From Rhizomicrobium sp. (GTDB lineage Bacteria > Pseudomonadota > Alphaproteobacteria > Micropepsales > Micropepsaceae): a DNA stretch of 64,000 nucleotides. The DNA is taken from positions 968,756 to 1,032,755 of the forward strand of contig JBBCGJ010000001.1 of the NCBI GenBank assembly GCA_037200985.1, read 5' to 3'. Under the pieces are notes generated by a model. The model searched no databases. It was not told the DNA's origin and saw nothing but the letters and a program-made list of their open reading frames with translations. Positions 16,187 through 24,711 of the stretch are shown here, piece by piece; positions within the stretch are counted from its first letter, which is position 1; every line of letters begins with the position of its first letter. Made by a program: the position numbers and the translations under genes.

Positions 16187-16841
16187 TCTGGAAGACCGCC
16201 TCGGTCACCGCTTCGCCGACCCGGGCCTGCTCAGGCGCGCGCTGACCCATTCCAGCGCCAACGCGATCGTCTCCAATGAGCGCCTCGAATTCCTCGGCGA
16301 CCGCGTGCTCGGCCTCGTCATCGCGGAGGAGCTGCACAAGCGCTATCCGGGCGACGTCGAAGGCGCGCTCGCCCTGAAGCTCAACGCGCTCGTTCGGGAA
16401 GAGGCCTGCGCCCGCGCCGCCGAGGCGGCGGGCCTGGCCGACAGCCTCATCCTCGCCAAGTCGGAATCGCTCAGCGGCGGCCGGCGCAAGGGCGCGATCC
16501 TCGCCGGCGCCTGCGAGGCGGTGATCGCCGCGCTCTACCAGGACGGCGGCCTCGAAGCGGCGCGCCGCTTCATCGCATGCTATTGGGCCCCGATGATCGA
16601 GACGCTCAGCTCCGACATGCGCGATCCCAAGACCACGCTGCAGGAATGGGCGCAGGCGCGGCGCGGCAATTCCGCCGCGCCGGTCTATGCGCTGGTGAAG
16701 CGCGAAGGCCCCGACCACGCGCCGCATTTCGTCGTGGAGGTCCGCGTCGCCGGCCAAGACCCGCTCACCGGCGAAGGCCGCTCCAAGCGCGAAGCCGAAC
16801 AGGACGCGGCGAAGAAGATGCTGGAAAAGGTACGCGAATGA
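16107..16841 (+). CDS. rnc: Ribonuclease III (start uncertain)
   Basis: RNase III cuts double-stranded RNA, including the rRNA precursor. The signature NERLEFLGDRVL and the double-stranded-RNA-binding domain (TLQEWAQARR to KREAEQDAAKKML) are clear. The second acidic box reads AGACEAVIAALYQDGG, where most enzymes have ADxxEA, so the Mg-coordinating Asp is Gly here. The homology begins at LEDRLGHRF, right after the lepB stop. No ATG, GTG or TTG is in frame there, only CTG at 16188. The nearest in-frame ATG (16107) gives an 80-base overlap with lepB, so the true start is open. The end overlaps era by 4 bases. Confidence 0.88.
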   Translation: MTPPSGTNLGHGPERSASAGCSPSSTDLEDRLGHRFADPGLLRRALTHSSANAIVSNERLEFLGDRVLGLVIAEELHKRYPGDVEGALALKLNALVREEACARAAEAAGLADSLILAKSESLSGGRRKGAILAGACEAVIAALYQDGGLEAARRFIACYWAPMIETLSSDMRDPKTTLQEWAQARRGNSAAPVYALVKREGPDHAPHFVVEVRVAGQDPLTGEGRSKREAEQDAAKKMLEKVRE

Positions 16842-17752
16842 CCCATTGCGGCTTCTGCGCCATCATCGGCGCGCCCAATGCCGGCAAGTCGACGCTGGTC
16901 AACGCCCTGGTCGGCTCCAAGGTCGCCATCGTCAGCCCCAAGGTGCAGACCACCCGCATGATGGTGCGCGGCGTCGCGCTTCTGGACGACACCCAGATCG
17001 TGTTCGTCGACACGCCCGGCATCTTCAAACCGCGCCGCCGCCTCGACCGCGCCATGGTCGCCGCCGCCTGGACCGGGGCCGGGGACGCCGACGCCGTCGT
17101 CCTCCTGGTCGACGCCGCCGAGCTCACCGCCAACCCGAAGGGCCGCGCCGCCGACGACACCCACGCCATCGTCAAGGCCCTGAAGGAAGGCAACACGAAA
17201 GCCGCGCTCGCCCTCAACAAGATCGACGGCATGAAGCGCACCGACCTCTTGCCGATGGTGCAGGCCTTCAACGCCGAAGGCGCCTTCGAGGAAATCTTCC
17301 TGATCTCCGCGCTGAAGGGCGACGGCGTGACCGATCTGCTCGCCTGGGTGGCGAAGCGGATGCCGGAAGGGCCCTGGCTCTATCCCGCCGACCAGTCCGC
17401 CGACATCCCCTCGCGCCTGCTCGCCGCCGAGATCACGCGCGAGAAGATCTATCTGCGCCTGCACGACGAGCTGCCTTACGCCAGCGCGGTCGAGACCGAG
17501 AAATGGGAGGAGCGCAAGGACGGCTCGGCCCGCCTCGAGCAGACGATCTACGTCCAGCGCGAGGGCCAGAAGGCGATCGTGCTGGGCAAGGGCGGCGCCA
17601 CGATCAAGATCATCGGCGAATTGGCGCGCAAGGAGATGGAGGAGATTTTCGCCCGCCGCATCCATCTCTTCCTGTTCGTGAAGGTCCGCGAGGACTGGGC
17701 CGAGCAGCGCGCGCATTACAAGGAAATGGGTTTGGAGTTTCCGGAGGAATAG
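16838..17752 (+). CDS. era: GTPase Era, 30S assembly factor
   Basis: Era (304 aa) is a GTPase that binds 16S rRNA near its 3' end during 30S maturation. G1 GAPNAGKST, G3 DTPGI, G4 NKID and G5 SALKG are in order. The C-terminal KH domain carries GQKAIVLGKGGATIKIIGELA. Length is standard. The ATG overlaps the rnc stop (ATGA), the usual rnc-era coupling. A family A repeat separates it from recO. Confidence 0.96.
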   Translation: MTHCGFCAIIGAPNAGKSTLVNALVGSKVAIVSPKVQTTRMMVRGVALLDDTQIVFVDTPGIFKPRRRLDRAMVAAAWTGAGDADAVVLLVDAAELTANPKGRAADDTHAIVKALKEGNTKAALALNKIDGMKRTDLLPMVQAFNAEGAFEEIFLISALKGDGVTDLLAWVAKRMPEGPWLYPADQSADIPSRLLAAEITREKIYLRLHDELPYASAVETEKWEERKDGSARLEQTIYVQREGQKAIVLGKGGATIKIIGELARKEMEEIFARRIHLFLFVKVREDWAEQRAHYKEMGLEFPEE

Positions 17753-17769
17753 TCCTCTCAAACCCAAAT

Positions 17770-17903
17770 TGTCATGGCCCGCGACTGCGGGCCGCCCGGT
17801 TGGGTTCTGCATGCTGCTGCTCTGTTGAGGGCCATGTCTTGTCGGAAACGTCGTCGGCGTCTCTTGGGATCACCTGGGTGGCCCGCGGTCGCGGGCCATG
17901 ACA
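17770..17903. repeat. Family A inverted-repeat element, copy 3
   Basis: The outer arms TGTCATGGCCCGCGACTGCG and GCGGTCGCGGGCCATGACA are near-perfect reverse complements. The core shares ATCACCTGGGTGG-type sequence with the 10797 and 46252 copies. It begins 18 bases past the era stop and ends 11 bases before the recO start, so it forms nearly the whole recO leader. Confidence 0.85.
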
Positions 17904-17913
17904 CATTGGCACG

Positions 17914-18651
17914 ATGGAATGGACCGACGACGCCCTCGTGCTCAACGTCCGCCCCCATGGCGAAACGAGCGCGATCCTCGAAACGCTGACCCGCGATCAC
18001 GGCCGCCATCTCGGCCTCGTGCGCGGCGGCGCATCGCGCAAATCCAAATCCGTGCTCCAGCCGGGCAACGGCGTGCACCTGCACTGGCGCGCCCGTCTCA
18101 ACGAGCATCTGGGAAATTTCACCGTCGAGCCGGCGAAGGCCCGCTCCGGCGACATGATGGAAAGCCGCGAGGCGCTGGCCGGCCTCAACGCCTTCACCGC
18201 GGTCGCCTCCGCCGCGCTGCCCGAGCGCGAGGTCCATGCCCCGGTGTTCGAGGCCGGCACGCTCCTGCTCGACGCCATCCAGGCGAGCGATTTCGCCCAT
18301 TGGGGCGCGCTCTATGTCCGCTGGGAGGCGGGCCTCTTGGAGGAACTCGGCTTCGGCCTCGATCTGTCGCGCTGCGCCTCGACCGGCGTGTTGGAAAACC
18401 TGATCTACGTCTCGCCGCGCACCGGCCGCGCGGTATCGGGCGAAGCCGGCGCGCCCTACAAGGACCGGTTGCTCGCGCTGCCCGGCTTCCTGCTGGGCTC
18501 GCAGAACGCGACGCCCGACGCCGCCGACGTCGCGGCGGGCCTGAAACTCACAGGACATTTTCTTTTGGAGCGCGTGCTTCGCCCCCATAGCAAGGAAATC
18601 CCCGCCGCCCGCCTCCGCCTGGACGCGCTGGCCCTGGGCGAATCGAAGTAA
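17914..18651 (+). CDS. recO: DNA repair protein RecO
   Basis: RecO (245 aa) helps load RecA onto SSB-coated single-stranded DNA in the RecFOR pathway. The N-terminal OB fold (ALVLNVRPHGETSAILETLTRDHG) and the helical C-terminal part (LFEELGFGLDLSRCA-like segment at about 146-160, then FLLERVL) fit the family. Only one Cys is present, so the zinc-finger version found in some phyla is absent. The ATG lies 11 bases after the repeat element, with no strong ribosome binding site visible, so the repeat may affect its translation. Confidence 0.92.
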   Translation: MEWTDDALVLNVRPHGETSAILETLTRDHGRHLGLVRGGASRKSKSVLQPGNGVHLHWRARLNEHLGNFTVEPAKARSGDMMESREALAGLNAFTAVASAALPEREVHAPVFEAGTLLLDAIQASDFAHWGALYVRWEAGLLEELGFGLDLSRCASTGVLENLIYVSPRTGRAVSGEAGAPYKDRLLALPGFLLGSQNATPDAADVAAGLKLTGHFLLERVLRPHSKEIPAARLRLDALALGESK

Positions 18652-18656
18652 ACCAA

Positions 18657-18817
18657 CCCTCCCGTTCACGGGAGGGTCGACAAAAATGGCGCGCAGCGCC
18701 ATTTTTTCGGGGAGGGGACAGCGTCGCCGACGGAGCTCTTCCGGCGAAGCTGTCCCCTCCCCGAAATTTGCTCCGCTGCGCTCTCGCAAATTTCGACCCT
18801 CCCGTGAACGGGAGGGT
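18657..18817. repeat. Family B inverted-repeat element, left of parC
   Basis: The outer ends read ACCCTCCCGTTCACGGGAGG and CCCTCCCGTGAACGGGAGGG, each itself a hairpin. Inside, CGGGGAGGGGACAGC pairs with GCTGTCCCCTCCCCG. The whole 160 bases therefore form a nested hairpin. A second copy with the same plan lies at 21086-21250, on the other side of parC. Confidence 0.85.
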
Positions 18818-18843
18818 ACGACACCAACGCAAGTGATTTACAC

Positions 18844-21084
18844 ATGCCCGACCTCACAGACGACATCCGCCCCGAACCGCTGGGCAAAGCCCTCGCCGAG
18901 CGCTACCTCGCCTATGCGCTCTCCACCATCACCATGCGCGCGCTGCCCGATGCGCGCGACGGGCTGAAGCCCGTCCACCGCCGCATCCTCTACGGCATGC
19001 GCCTCCTGCGCCTCGACTCGACCTCCGCCTTCAAGAAATCCGCCAAGATTGTCGGCGACGTGATGGGCTCGTTCCATCCCCATGGCGACCAGGCGATCTA
19101 CGACGCGCTGGTCCGCCTCGCCCAGGACTTCGCCACGCGCTACCCGCTGGTCGACGGCCAGGGCAATTTCGGCAATATCGACGGCGACAACCCCGCCGCC
19201 TACCGCTACACCGAAGCGCGCATGACCGACGTCGCCGCCATGCTGCTCGACGGCCTGGACGAGAACGCGGTCGACTTCCGCCCCAACTACGACGGCCAGG
19301 ACGAGGAACCGGTCGTCCTGCCCGGCGCCTTCCCGAACCTGCTCGCCAACGGCTCGTCCGGCATCGCGGTCGGCATGGCGACCTCGATCCCGCCGCACAA
19401 TGTCGGCGAATTGTGCGAGGCGCTGAAGAAGCTCATCGACAACCCGAACACCCGCGACCGCACGCTCTCCGACATCGTGCGCGGCCCCGATTTTCCCACC
19501 GGCGGCATCCTGGTCGACGGGCCGGAGACCATCGCGGAGGCCTACAAGACCGGCCGCGGCTCCTTCCGCGTCCGCGCCAAGTGGAAGAAGGAAGAGGGTG
19601 CCCGCGGCGTCTACCAGATCGTCGTCACCGAGATCCCGTACCAGATCCAGAAAGCCAAGCTGATCACCCAGATCGCCGAGCTTCTGGAACAGAAGAAGCT
19701 GCCGCTGCTGGACGACATCCACGACGAATCCGCCGAAGACATCCGCATCGTGCTGACGCCCAAGAGCCGCACGGTGGAAGCCGAAATCCTCATGGAACAG
19801 CTCTTCCGCTCCAGCGATCTGGAATCCCGCTTCCCGCTGAACATGAACGTGCTCGACCACGGCACCGTGCCGCGCGTCATGAGTCTCAAGGACGTGCTCC
19901 AGGCCTTCGTCGATCACCGCCGCGAGGTGCTGGTGCGCCGCTCGGCGCACCGCCTCGAAAAGATCGCCGCCCGACTCGAAATCCTCGAAGGCTATCTGGC
20001 GGTCTTCCTGAATCTCGACAAGGTCATCAGGATCATCCGCACCGAGGACGAGCCCAAGCCCGTCCTGATCAAGGCGTTCAAGCTCACCGACAACCAGGCC
20101 GAGGCCATCCTCAATATGCGCCTGCGCAGCCTGCGCCGGCTGGAGGAGATGGAAATCCGCGCCGAGCACGACGCGCTGACGAAAGAACAGAAGGACCTCA
20201 AGAAGCTGCTCGCCTCCGACAAGCTGAAGGACGAAAAGCTGATCGAGGAGGTCAAGGCGATCGACGCCAAATTCGGGCCTAAGACCGCGCTCGGCAAGCG
20301 CCGCACCCAGATCATCGAGGCCAGGCATATCGACAAGATCGAGGCCCTGGCCGAAGAAGCCGTGGCGCTGGCGAGCGCGGTGGAGAAAGAGCCGATCACC
20401 GTTGTCCTTTCGGAAAAGGGCTGGCTGCGCTCCTTCAAGGGCCACATGGAGGAGAACGACAGCGTCAAATACCGCGAGGGCGATAAGCGCAAATTCTGGA
20501 TCCACGCCCAGACCACCGACAAGCTGATGCTGTTCTCGACCGACGGCCGCTTCTTCACCCTGGAGGCGAGCAGGCTTCCCGGCGGGCGCGGCAATGGCGA
20601 GGCGATCCGCACCTTCATCGACCTTCCGCCCGACGCCGACATCGTGACGATGTTCGCGCACGTCCCCGGCCGCAAGCTGCTGCTCGCCGCCGAAAGCGGC
20701 CACGGCTTCGTGACGGCGGAGGACGACGCGGTGGCGATGACCAAGGCCGGCAAGCGCGTGATGAACGTGAAGACCGGCGTCGAGGCCAAGGCCTGCGCCT
20801 TCGTGACCGGCGACAGCGTCGCGACGATCGGCGACAACCGCAAGCTCCTGATCTTCGGCCTCGACGAAGTGCCCGAGATGGCGCGCGGGCAGGGCGTCTA
20901 TCTGCAGCGCTACAAGGACGGCGGCCTCTTGGACGCGACGACCTTCGTGGCCAAGGACGGCCTCAAGGACGAGAACAACCGCGAATTTCCCGCCGCCGAA
21001 CTGAAAGACTGGCGCGGCGAACGCGCGCAAGCGGGCCGCCTGCAGCCCCGCGGCTGGGCGAAGAGCGGCAGGTTCGCGCGCTAA
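18844..21084 (+). CDS. parC: DNA topoisomerase IV subunit A
   Basis: ParC (746 aa) is the breakage-reunion subunit that decatenates daughter chromosomes with ParE. The catalytic tyrosine is Tyr122 in AAYRYTEAR. The quinolone-resistance region reads [14 protein letters not shown]. It thus carries Gln and Asp at the E. coli Ser80/Glu84 positions; I believe this is the normal alphaproteobacterial state rather than a resistance change. The length and the lack of a long acidic GyrA-type tail favour ParC over GyrA. The gene is bracketed by two family B repeats. ParE is not in the window. Confidence 0.93.
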   Translation: MPDLTDDIRPEPLGKALAERYLAYALSTITMRALPDARDGLKPVHRRILYGMRLLRLDSTSAFKKSAKIVGDVMGSFHPHGDQAIYDALVRLAQDFATRYPLVDGQGNFGNIDGDNPAAYRYTEARMTDVAAMLLDGLDENAVDFRPNYDGQDEEPVVLPGAFPNLLANGSSGIAVGMATSIPPHNVGELCEALKKLIDNPNTRDRTLSDIVRGPDFPTGGILVDGPETIAEAYKTGRGSFRVRAKWKKEEGARGVYQIVVTEIPYQIQKAKLITQIAELLEQKKLPLLDDIHDESAEDIRIVLTPKSRTVEAEILMEQLFRSSDLESRFPLNMNVLDHGTVPRVMSLKDVLQAFVDHRREVLVRRSAHRLEKIAARLEILEGYLAVFLNLDKVIRIIRTEDEPKPVLIKAFKLTDNQAEAILNMRLRSLRRLEEMEIRAEHDALTKEQKDLKKLLASDKLKDEKLIEEVKAIDAKFGPKTALGKRRTQIIEARHIDKIEALAEEAVALASAVEKEPITVVLSEKGWLRSFKGHMEENDSVKYREGDKRKFWIHAQTTDKLMLFSTDGRFFTLEASRLPGGRGNGEAIRTFIDLPPDADIVTMFAHVPGRKLLLAAESGHGFVTAEDDAVAMTKAGKRVMNVKTGVEAKACAFVTGDSVATIGDNRKLLIFGLDEVPEMARGQGVYLQRYKDGGLLDATTFVAKDGLKDENNREFPAAELKDWRGERAQAGRLQPRGWAKSGRFAR

Positions 21085-21085
21085 T

Positions 21086-21250
21086 AACCCTCCCGTTCAC
21101 GGGAGGGTCGACAAAATCCGAGCGCAGCGAGGATTTTTCGGGGAGGGGACAGCGGCGCAGGTCGAGATCAGGCGGCGGGGCTGTCCCCTCCCCGAAATTT
21201 GCTTCGCTGCGCTCTCGCAAATTTCAACCCTCCCGTGAAGGGGAGGGTTA
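21086..21250. repeat. Family B inverted-repeat element, right of parC
   Basis: It has the same architecture as 18657-18817: terminal AACCCTCCCG hairpins, CGGGGAGGGGACAGC paired with GCTGTCCCCTCCCCG, and a shared right-hand stretch CCCGAAATTTGCT followed by CTGCGCTCTCGCAAATTTC. It starts 2 bases after the parC stop and probably forms the 3' end of the parC transcript. Confidence 0.85.
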
Positions 21251-21280
21251 AGTTGGACGCAGACCCCAGGAAAACCGCCC

Positions 21281-22102
21281 ATGCCCTTCCACGACATCCT
21301 CTATTCCACCGACGGCGGCGTCGCGACGATCACGATGAACCGGCCGAAGTTCAAGAACGCGCTCTCCTATCGCCTGCTCGACGAGATCGATGCCGGCTTC
21401 ACCCTGGCGCAGAACGACAAGGCCGTCCGCGTCGTCGTGTTGCGTGGCGCCGGCGGGAATTTCTCTTCCGGCCACGACCTCGGCACGCCGGACGCGCTGG
21501 AATACCGCAAAGCCCTCGGCGCCGAGCCCGGCACGATCGAGGCCTATGACGAGTTCAAGAAATACAATCTCGACATCCACCTGCGCTGGCGCAATTTCCC
21601 CAAGCCGACCATCGCCATGGTCGAGGGCTTCTGCATCTATGCCGGCTGGATGACGGCCGCCTGCTGCGACGTCGTCTTCGCCGCCTCGAACGCCGAATTC
21701 CTCGCCGGCTTCGTCGAATACATGTCGATCCCCTGGGACATCGGCGTCCGCAAGGCCAAGGAGCTCTGCTTCGAGAGCCGCTTCATCTCGGCGCAGGAGG
21801 CGCATGATTACGGCTTCGTGAACCGCGTCGTCGCGCCGGAGACGCTGGAGCGGGAGACCTACGACTACGCCCACCGCGTCGCGGAGAATTCCCCCGACGC
21901 GCTGCGCTTCGCCAAGATCCAGATGAACAAGGCGCAGGACGCGCAGGGCTTCACCAATGCGGTCGAGGATTCCCTGGGCGACTACCAGGCGATGATGTAC
22001 CTGCTGGGCTCCGAGCAGATGCGGGTGGGCGGGCAGCGCCGGCTCCTGACCGTCGATCTGGCCGTCAAGGGCCGCAAGAAGGAACGCCGCGGGCAGAAAT
22101 AG
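21281..22102 (+). CDS. Enoyl-CoA hydratase/isomerase family protein
   Basis: The 273-residue protein has the crotonase fold. MNRPKFKNALSYRLLDEI is the N-terminal box, GAGGNFSSGHDLG the first oxyanion-hole loop and MVEGFCIYAGWMTAACCD the second. The second loop departs from the common GxAxGGG form, so the exact reaction (hydratase, isomerase or other) cannot be told. A basic tail (KGRKKERRGQK) is unusual. It stands alone between a family B and a family A repeat, without other fatty-acid genes. Confidence 0.83.
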   Translation: MPFHDILYSTDGGVATITMNRPKFKNALSYRLLDEIDAGFTLAQNDKAVRVVVLRGAGGNFSSGHDLGTPDALEYRKALGAEPGTIEAYDEFKKYNLDIHLRWRNFPKPTIAMVEGFCIYAGWMTAACCDVVFAASNAEFLAGFVEYMSIPWDIGVRKAKELCFESRFISAQEAHDYGFVNRVVAPETLERETYDYAHRVAENSPDALRFAKIQMNKAQDAQGFTNAVEDSLGDYQAMMYLLGSEQMRVGGQRRLLTVDLAVKGRKKERRGQK

Positions 22103-22129
22103 CAATCTTTGCTGCCGCCACGCCTCGGT

Positions 22130-22257
22130 TGTCATGGCCCGCGAATGCGGGCCACCCAGGTGACGCCCGGCACGGATGGAGGCAGACTGTCGATGCGCGA
22201 AACTGGCGCGATCCAAGAAGATGTCAACTGGATGGCCCGCAGTCGCGGGCCATGACA
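22130..22257. repeat. Family A inverted-repeat element, copy 4
   Basis: The outer arms begin TGTCATGGCCCGCGAATGCG and end GCAGTCGCGGGCCATGACA. The core contains GATCCAAGAAGATGTCAACTG, close to the matching place in copy 2 (10797). It occupies the gap between the crotonase and MFS genes and ends 22 bases before the MFS start. Confidence 0.85.
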
Positions 22258-22279
22258 GGTTGAGCAGGGGGAGAAATCA

Positions 22280-23599
22280 TTGTCGATCGAACGGACCGTC
22301 GCGCGCCCCGCCACCGGTGGCGTCTCGCGCCGCTACATCCTGGTGATGCTGACGCTCGTCTATGTCGTCAATTACCTCGACCGCAACATCCTCAACATCC
22401 TGCTCCCCGCGATCAAAGCCGAATTCCACCTCACCGACGCGGCGCTCGGCCTCTTGTCCGGCACCAGCTTCGCCATCCTCTACGCCATCCTGGGCGTGCC
22501 GCTCGCCTGGCTGGCCGACCGGGTGAACCGGCGCAACGTCATCGCCTATTCGATGATCCTGTTCGCCGCGATGACGGCGGTCTCGGCGCGGGCCGCGAAT
22601 TTCTTCCAGCTCATCGTGGCGCGCATCGGCACCGGCATCGGCGAGGCCGGCACCAGCCCGTCCGTCAACTCGATCATCTCCGATCTCTACGAGCCGCATG
22701 AGCGGGCAGGGGCGCTCTCCTTCTATGCCGCCGGCCTCAATGCCGGCCTCCTGCTCGCCTTCTTCGGCGGCGGCTGGATCGAGCAGCATTACGGCTGGCG
22801 CACCGCCTTCCTCGCCGCCGGCCTGCCGGGCCTGGTGCTCGCGCTGCTCTTCCTCTTCACCGTGCCCGAACCCAAGCGCGGCCAGGTGGACAAGATCGTC
22901 GACGACGGCCGCGCCCCGCACCTGCCCGAGACCATCGCCTTTCTCTGGTCGCGCAGATCCTTCCGCTTCATCGCCTTCGGCACCGCGATGGCGTCGTTCG
23001 GCGGCTATGCCGGCAATTCCTTCGTGCCGGTCTTCCTGGCGCGGACGCACCATATGAGCCCGTCCGAGATCGGCGTGACGCTGGCGATCCTCTTCGGCGT
23101 GGTCGGCGGCATCGGCACCTACATGTCCGGCGTGCTGGCCGACCGGCTCGGCAAGCGCGACGTGCGCTGGAACATGTATGTCGTCATGCTCTTCATCCTC
23201 TGCGCCCTGCCGTTCTTCCCGTTCTATTTCCTCGCGCCGAGCCTTCCCGTGGCGCTCGTCTGCGCCGTGATGCCGACGGCGAGCGGCGCCGCCTATCTCG
23301 CGCCCTCCTATGCGATGGTGCAGAGCCTGGTGCCGTTGCGCATGCGCGCCCAGTCGGCCGCGATCCTGCTCTTCGTGCTCAACATCATCGGCTTCGGGCT
23401 CGGGCCGCTCTCGGTCGGCAAGCTCAGCGACCTCTTGACGCCTGCGCTCGGCAGCGACGCGCTGCGCTGGGCGCTGCTCTCGACGGTCGTCACCTGGATG
23501 ATCGCGGCCTGGTGTTTCTGGATGGCGAGCCGGCGCCTGCCCGCCGAGCTGGCCGCGGCCAGGGCGCCGCGCGCCGACACGGTCGAGATCGGCGCTTGA
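22280..23599 (+). CDS. MFS transporter (Spinster-like)
   Basis: The product (439 aa) has about 12 hydrophobic segments. The MFS signature between segments 2 and 3 is LAWLADRVNRRNV, with the related GVLADRLGKRD in the second half. The N-terminal YVVNYLDRNILNILLPAIKA is typical of the Spinster/hexuronate-like MFS branch. TTG at 22280 is taken as start because GGGGGAG precedes it; no ATG lies before the first membrane segment except one within it. The substrate is not predictable. Confidence 0.83.
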   Translation: MSIERTVARPATGGVSRRYILVMLTLVYVVNYLDRNILNILLPAIKAEFHLTDAALGLLSGTSFAILYAILGVPLAWLADRVNRRNVIAYSMILFAAMTAVSARAANFFQLIVARIGTGIGEAGTSPSVNSIISDLYEPHERAGALSFYAAGLNAGLLLAFFGGGWIEQHYGWRTAFLAAGLPGLVLALLFLFTVPEPKRGQVDKIVDDGRAPHLPETIAFLWSRRSFRFIAFGTAMASFGGYAGNSFVPVFLARTHHMSPSEIGVTLAILFGVVGGIGTYMSGVLADRLGKRDVRWNMYVVMLFILCALPFFPFYFLAPSLPVALVCAVMPTASGAAYLAPSYAMVQSLVPLRMRAQSAAILLFVLNIIGFGLGPLSVGKLSDLLTPALGSDALRWALLSTVVTWMIAAWCFWMASRRLPAELAAARAPRADTVEIGA

Positions 23600-23621
23600 T
23601 CCCTTCGCGCTTTGCGGCAGG

Positions 23622-24605
23622 ATGCGCGCGATGGCCAGACCCGGGATCGGCAGTTTGAGAGGCTTCGCGTCGGCCGCGGCGATCGCGATGGCCGCGATGA
23701 GCATCGCCATGGCGCTTGGCGAGCGGGGCCGACATGCGGCAACGCCGGTTGCGGCTGCCTCGCACCGCGTCGCCGCGCGTGTGCAGAAGCCCGCCGCGAC
23801 GACCTCCACTGCGACGGTCAAGGTCCTCGTTGCGGCGCCGCGCGCCACGCCGCTCGTTCCGCGAACCGTCGCCCGCGCGGTGTCGAAACCGGTCCTGCCG
23901 CCCGAAGCCGTCGCGGCCGCGCCGCTGCCGCCGCAAGCCATCGCGCCGGATCCCGCCATGCCGGCCGAGGAGGCGACCCGCGTCGCCGGCCGCGTCTCCG
24001 CCAAGGTGCCGTCCGCGCTCGCGCCCTATTTCGACACCTTCATCTATGTCAGCAAGGCGGCGAGCGGCCCCTGGGCGCAGCACCTTTTCCTCTTCCGCAA
24101 GCAGGCCGACGGCACGCTCGCCTTCGACCAGAGCTTTCCCGTCTCCACCGGGCGCGAGCGCTCCGAGCAGTATTTCACCGCCACGCCCACCGGCCTGTTC
24201 GAGCTCGACGTGCACCGCTTCATGCCCATGGCCCGCTCGGGCAAGTGGAACAACGCGGCGATGCCCTGGGCGATGTTCCTGAACTACGCCTACCGCACCC
24301 AGATGTCCGGCGTGGCGCTGCACGCCGCCATCGGCCGCCGCGAGCTTGCCGATATCGGCCATCGCGCCTCGGGCGGCTGCGTCCGCCTGCCGCTCGAAAA
24401 GGCCGATCTGCTCTTCCACCGCTTCCTGGCCGAGGAGCGCGGCCAAGTCCCCGTCTTCACCTTCGATCCGGCGCGGGGGACCACGAACACCGACGGAAAC
24501 GTCACCCGCGACGCGGCGGGCAACATCGTCCTCGCCGACGGCCTTCGCGTCCTTGTCGTCATCGACAACTTCGCGGGCGAATCGGCGGCCTCGCCGCAAT
24601 CCTGA
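23622..24605 (+). CDS. L,D-transpeptidase (YkuD domain), paralogue 1
   Basis: The protein (327 aa) has an N-terminal signal/anchor segment (about 10-32) and a Pro/Ala-rich linker to about 115. The YkuD catalytic domain then carries His234 (ALHAAIG), Ser251 and Cys253 in RASGGCVRLP. Such enzymes form 3-3 cross-links in peptidoglycan or attach proteins to it in the periplasm. ATG 23622 is used; ATG 23631 is possible. It is the first of two tandem paralogues that share the segment GPWAQH and the phrase VSTGRE. Confidence 0.88.
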   Translation: MRAMARPGIGSLRGFASAAAIAMAAMSIAMALGERGRHAATPVAAASHRVAARVQKPAATTSTATVKVLVAAPRATPLVPRTVARAVSKPVLPPEAVAAAPLPPQAIAPDPAMPAEEATRVAGRVSAKVPSALAPYFDTFIYVSKAASGPWAQHLFLFRKQADGTLAFDQSFPVSTGRERSEQYFTATPTGLFELDVHRFMPMARSGKWNNAAMPWAMFLNYAYRTQMSGVALHAAIGRRELADIGHRASGGCVRLPLEKADLLFHRFLAEERGQVPVFTFDPARGTTNTDGNVTRDAAGNIVLADGLRVLVVIDNFAGESAASPQS

Positions 24606-24711
24606 GTATCGGCAACCAAATGTCGCGATCCGGAATTAACCGGTATGGTCCCGGAGCGGGACAGACGGTTTATTTTTGGTTATCATCGGGGGAGCCCTGT
24701 TTACGGATTCC

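Noticed and set aside
19060-19130. Quinolone-resistance mutation in parC (Gln at the Ser80 position)
   Set aside because: Alphaproteobacterial ParC proteins often differ from E. coli here. The local sequence looks like a normal lineage-specific state, not an acquired change.
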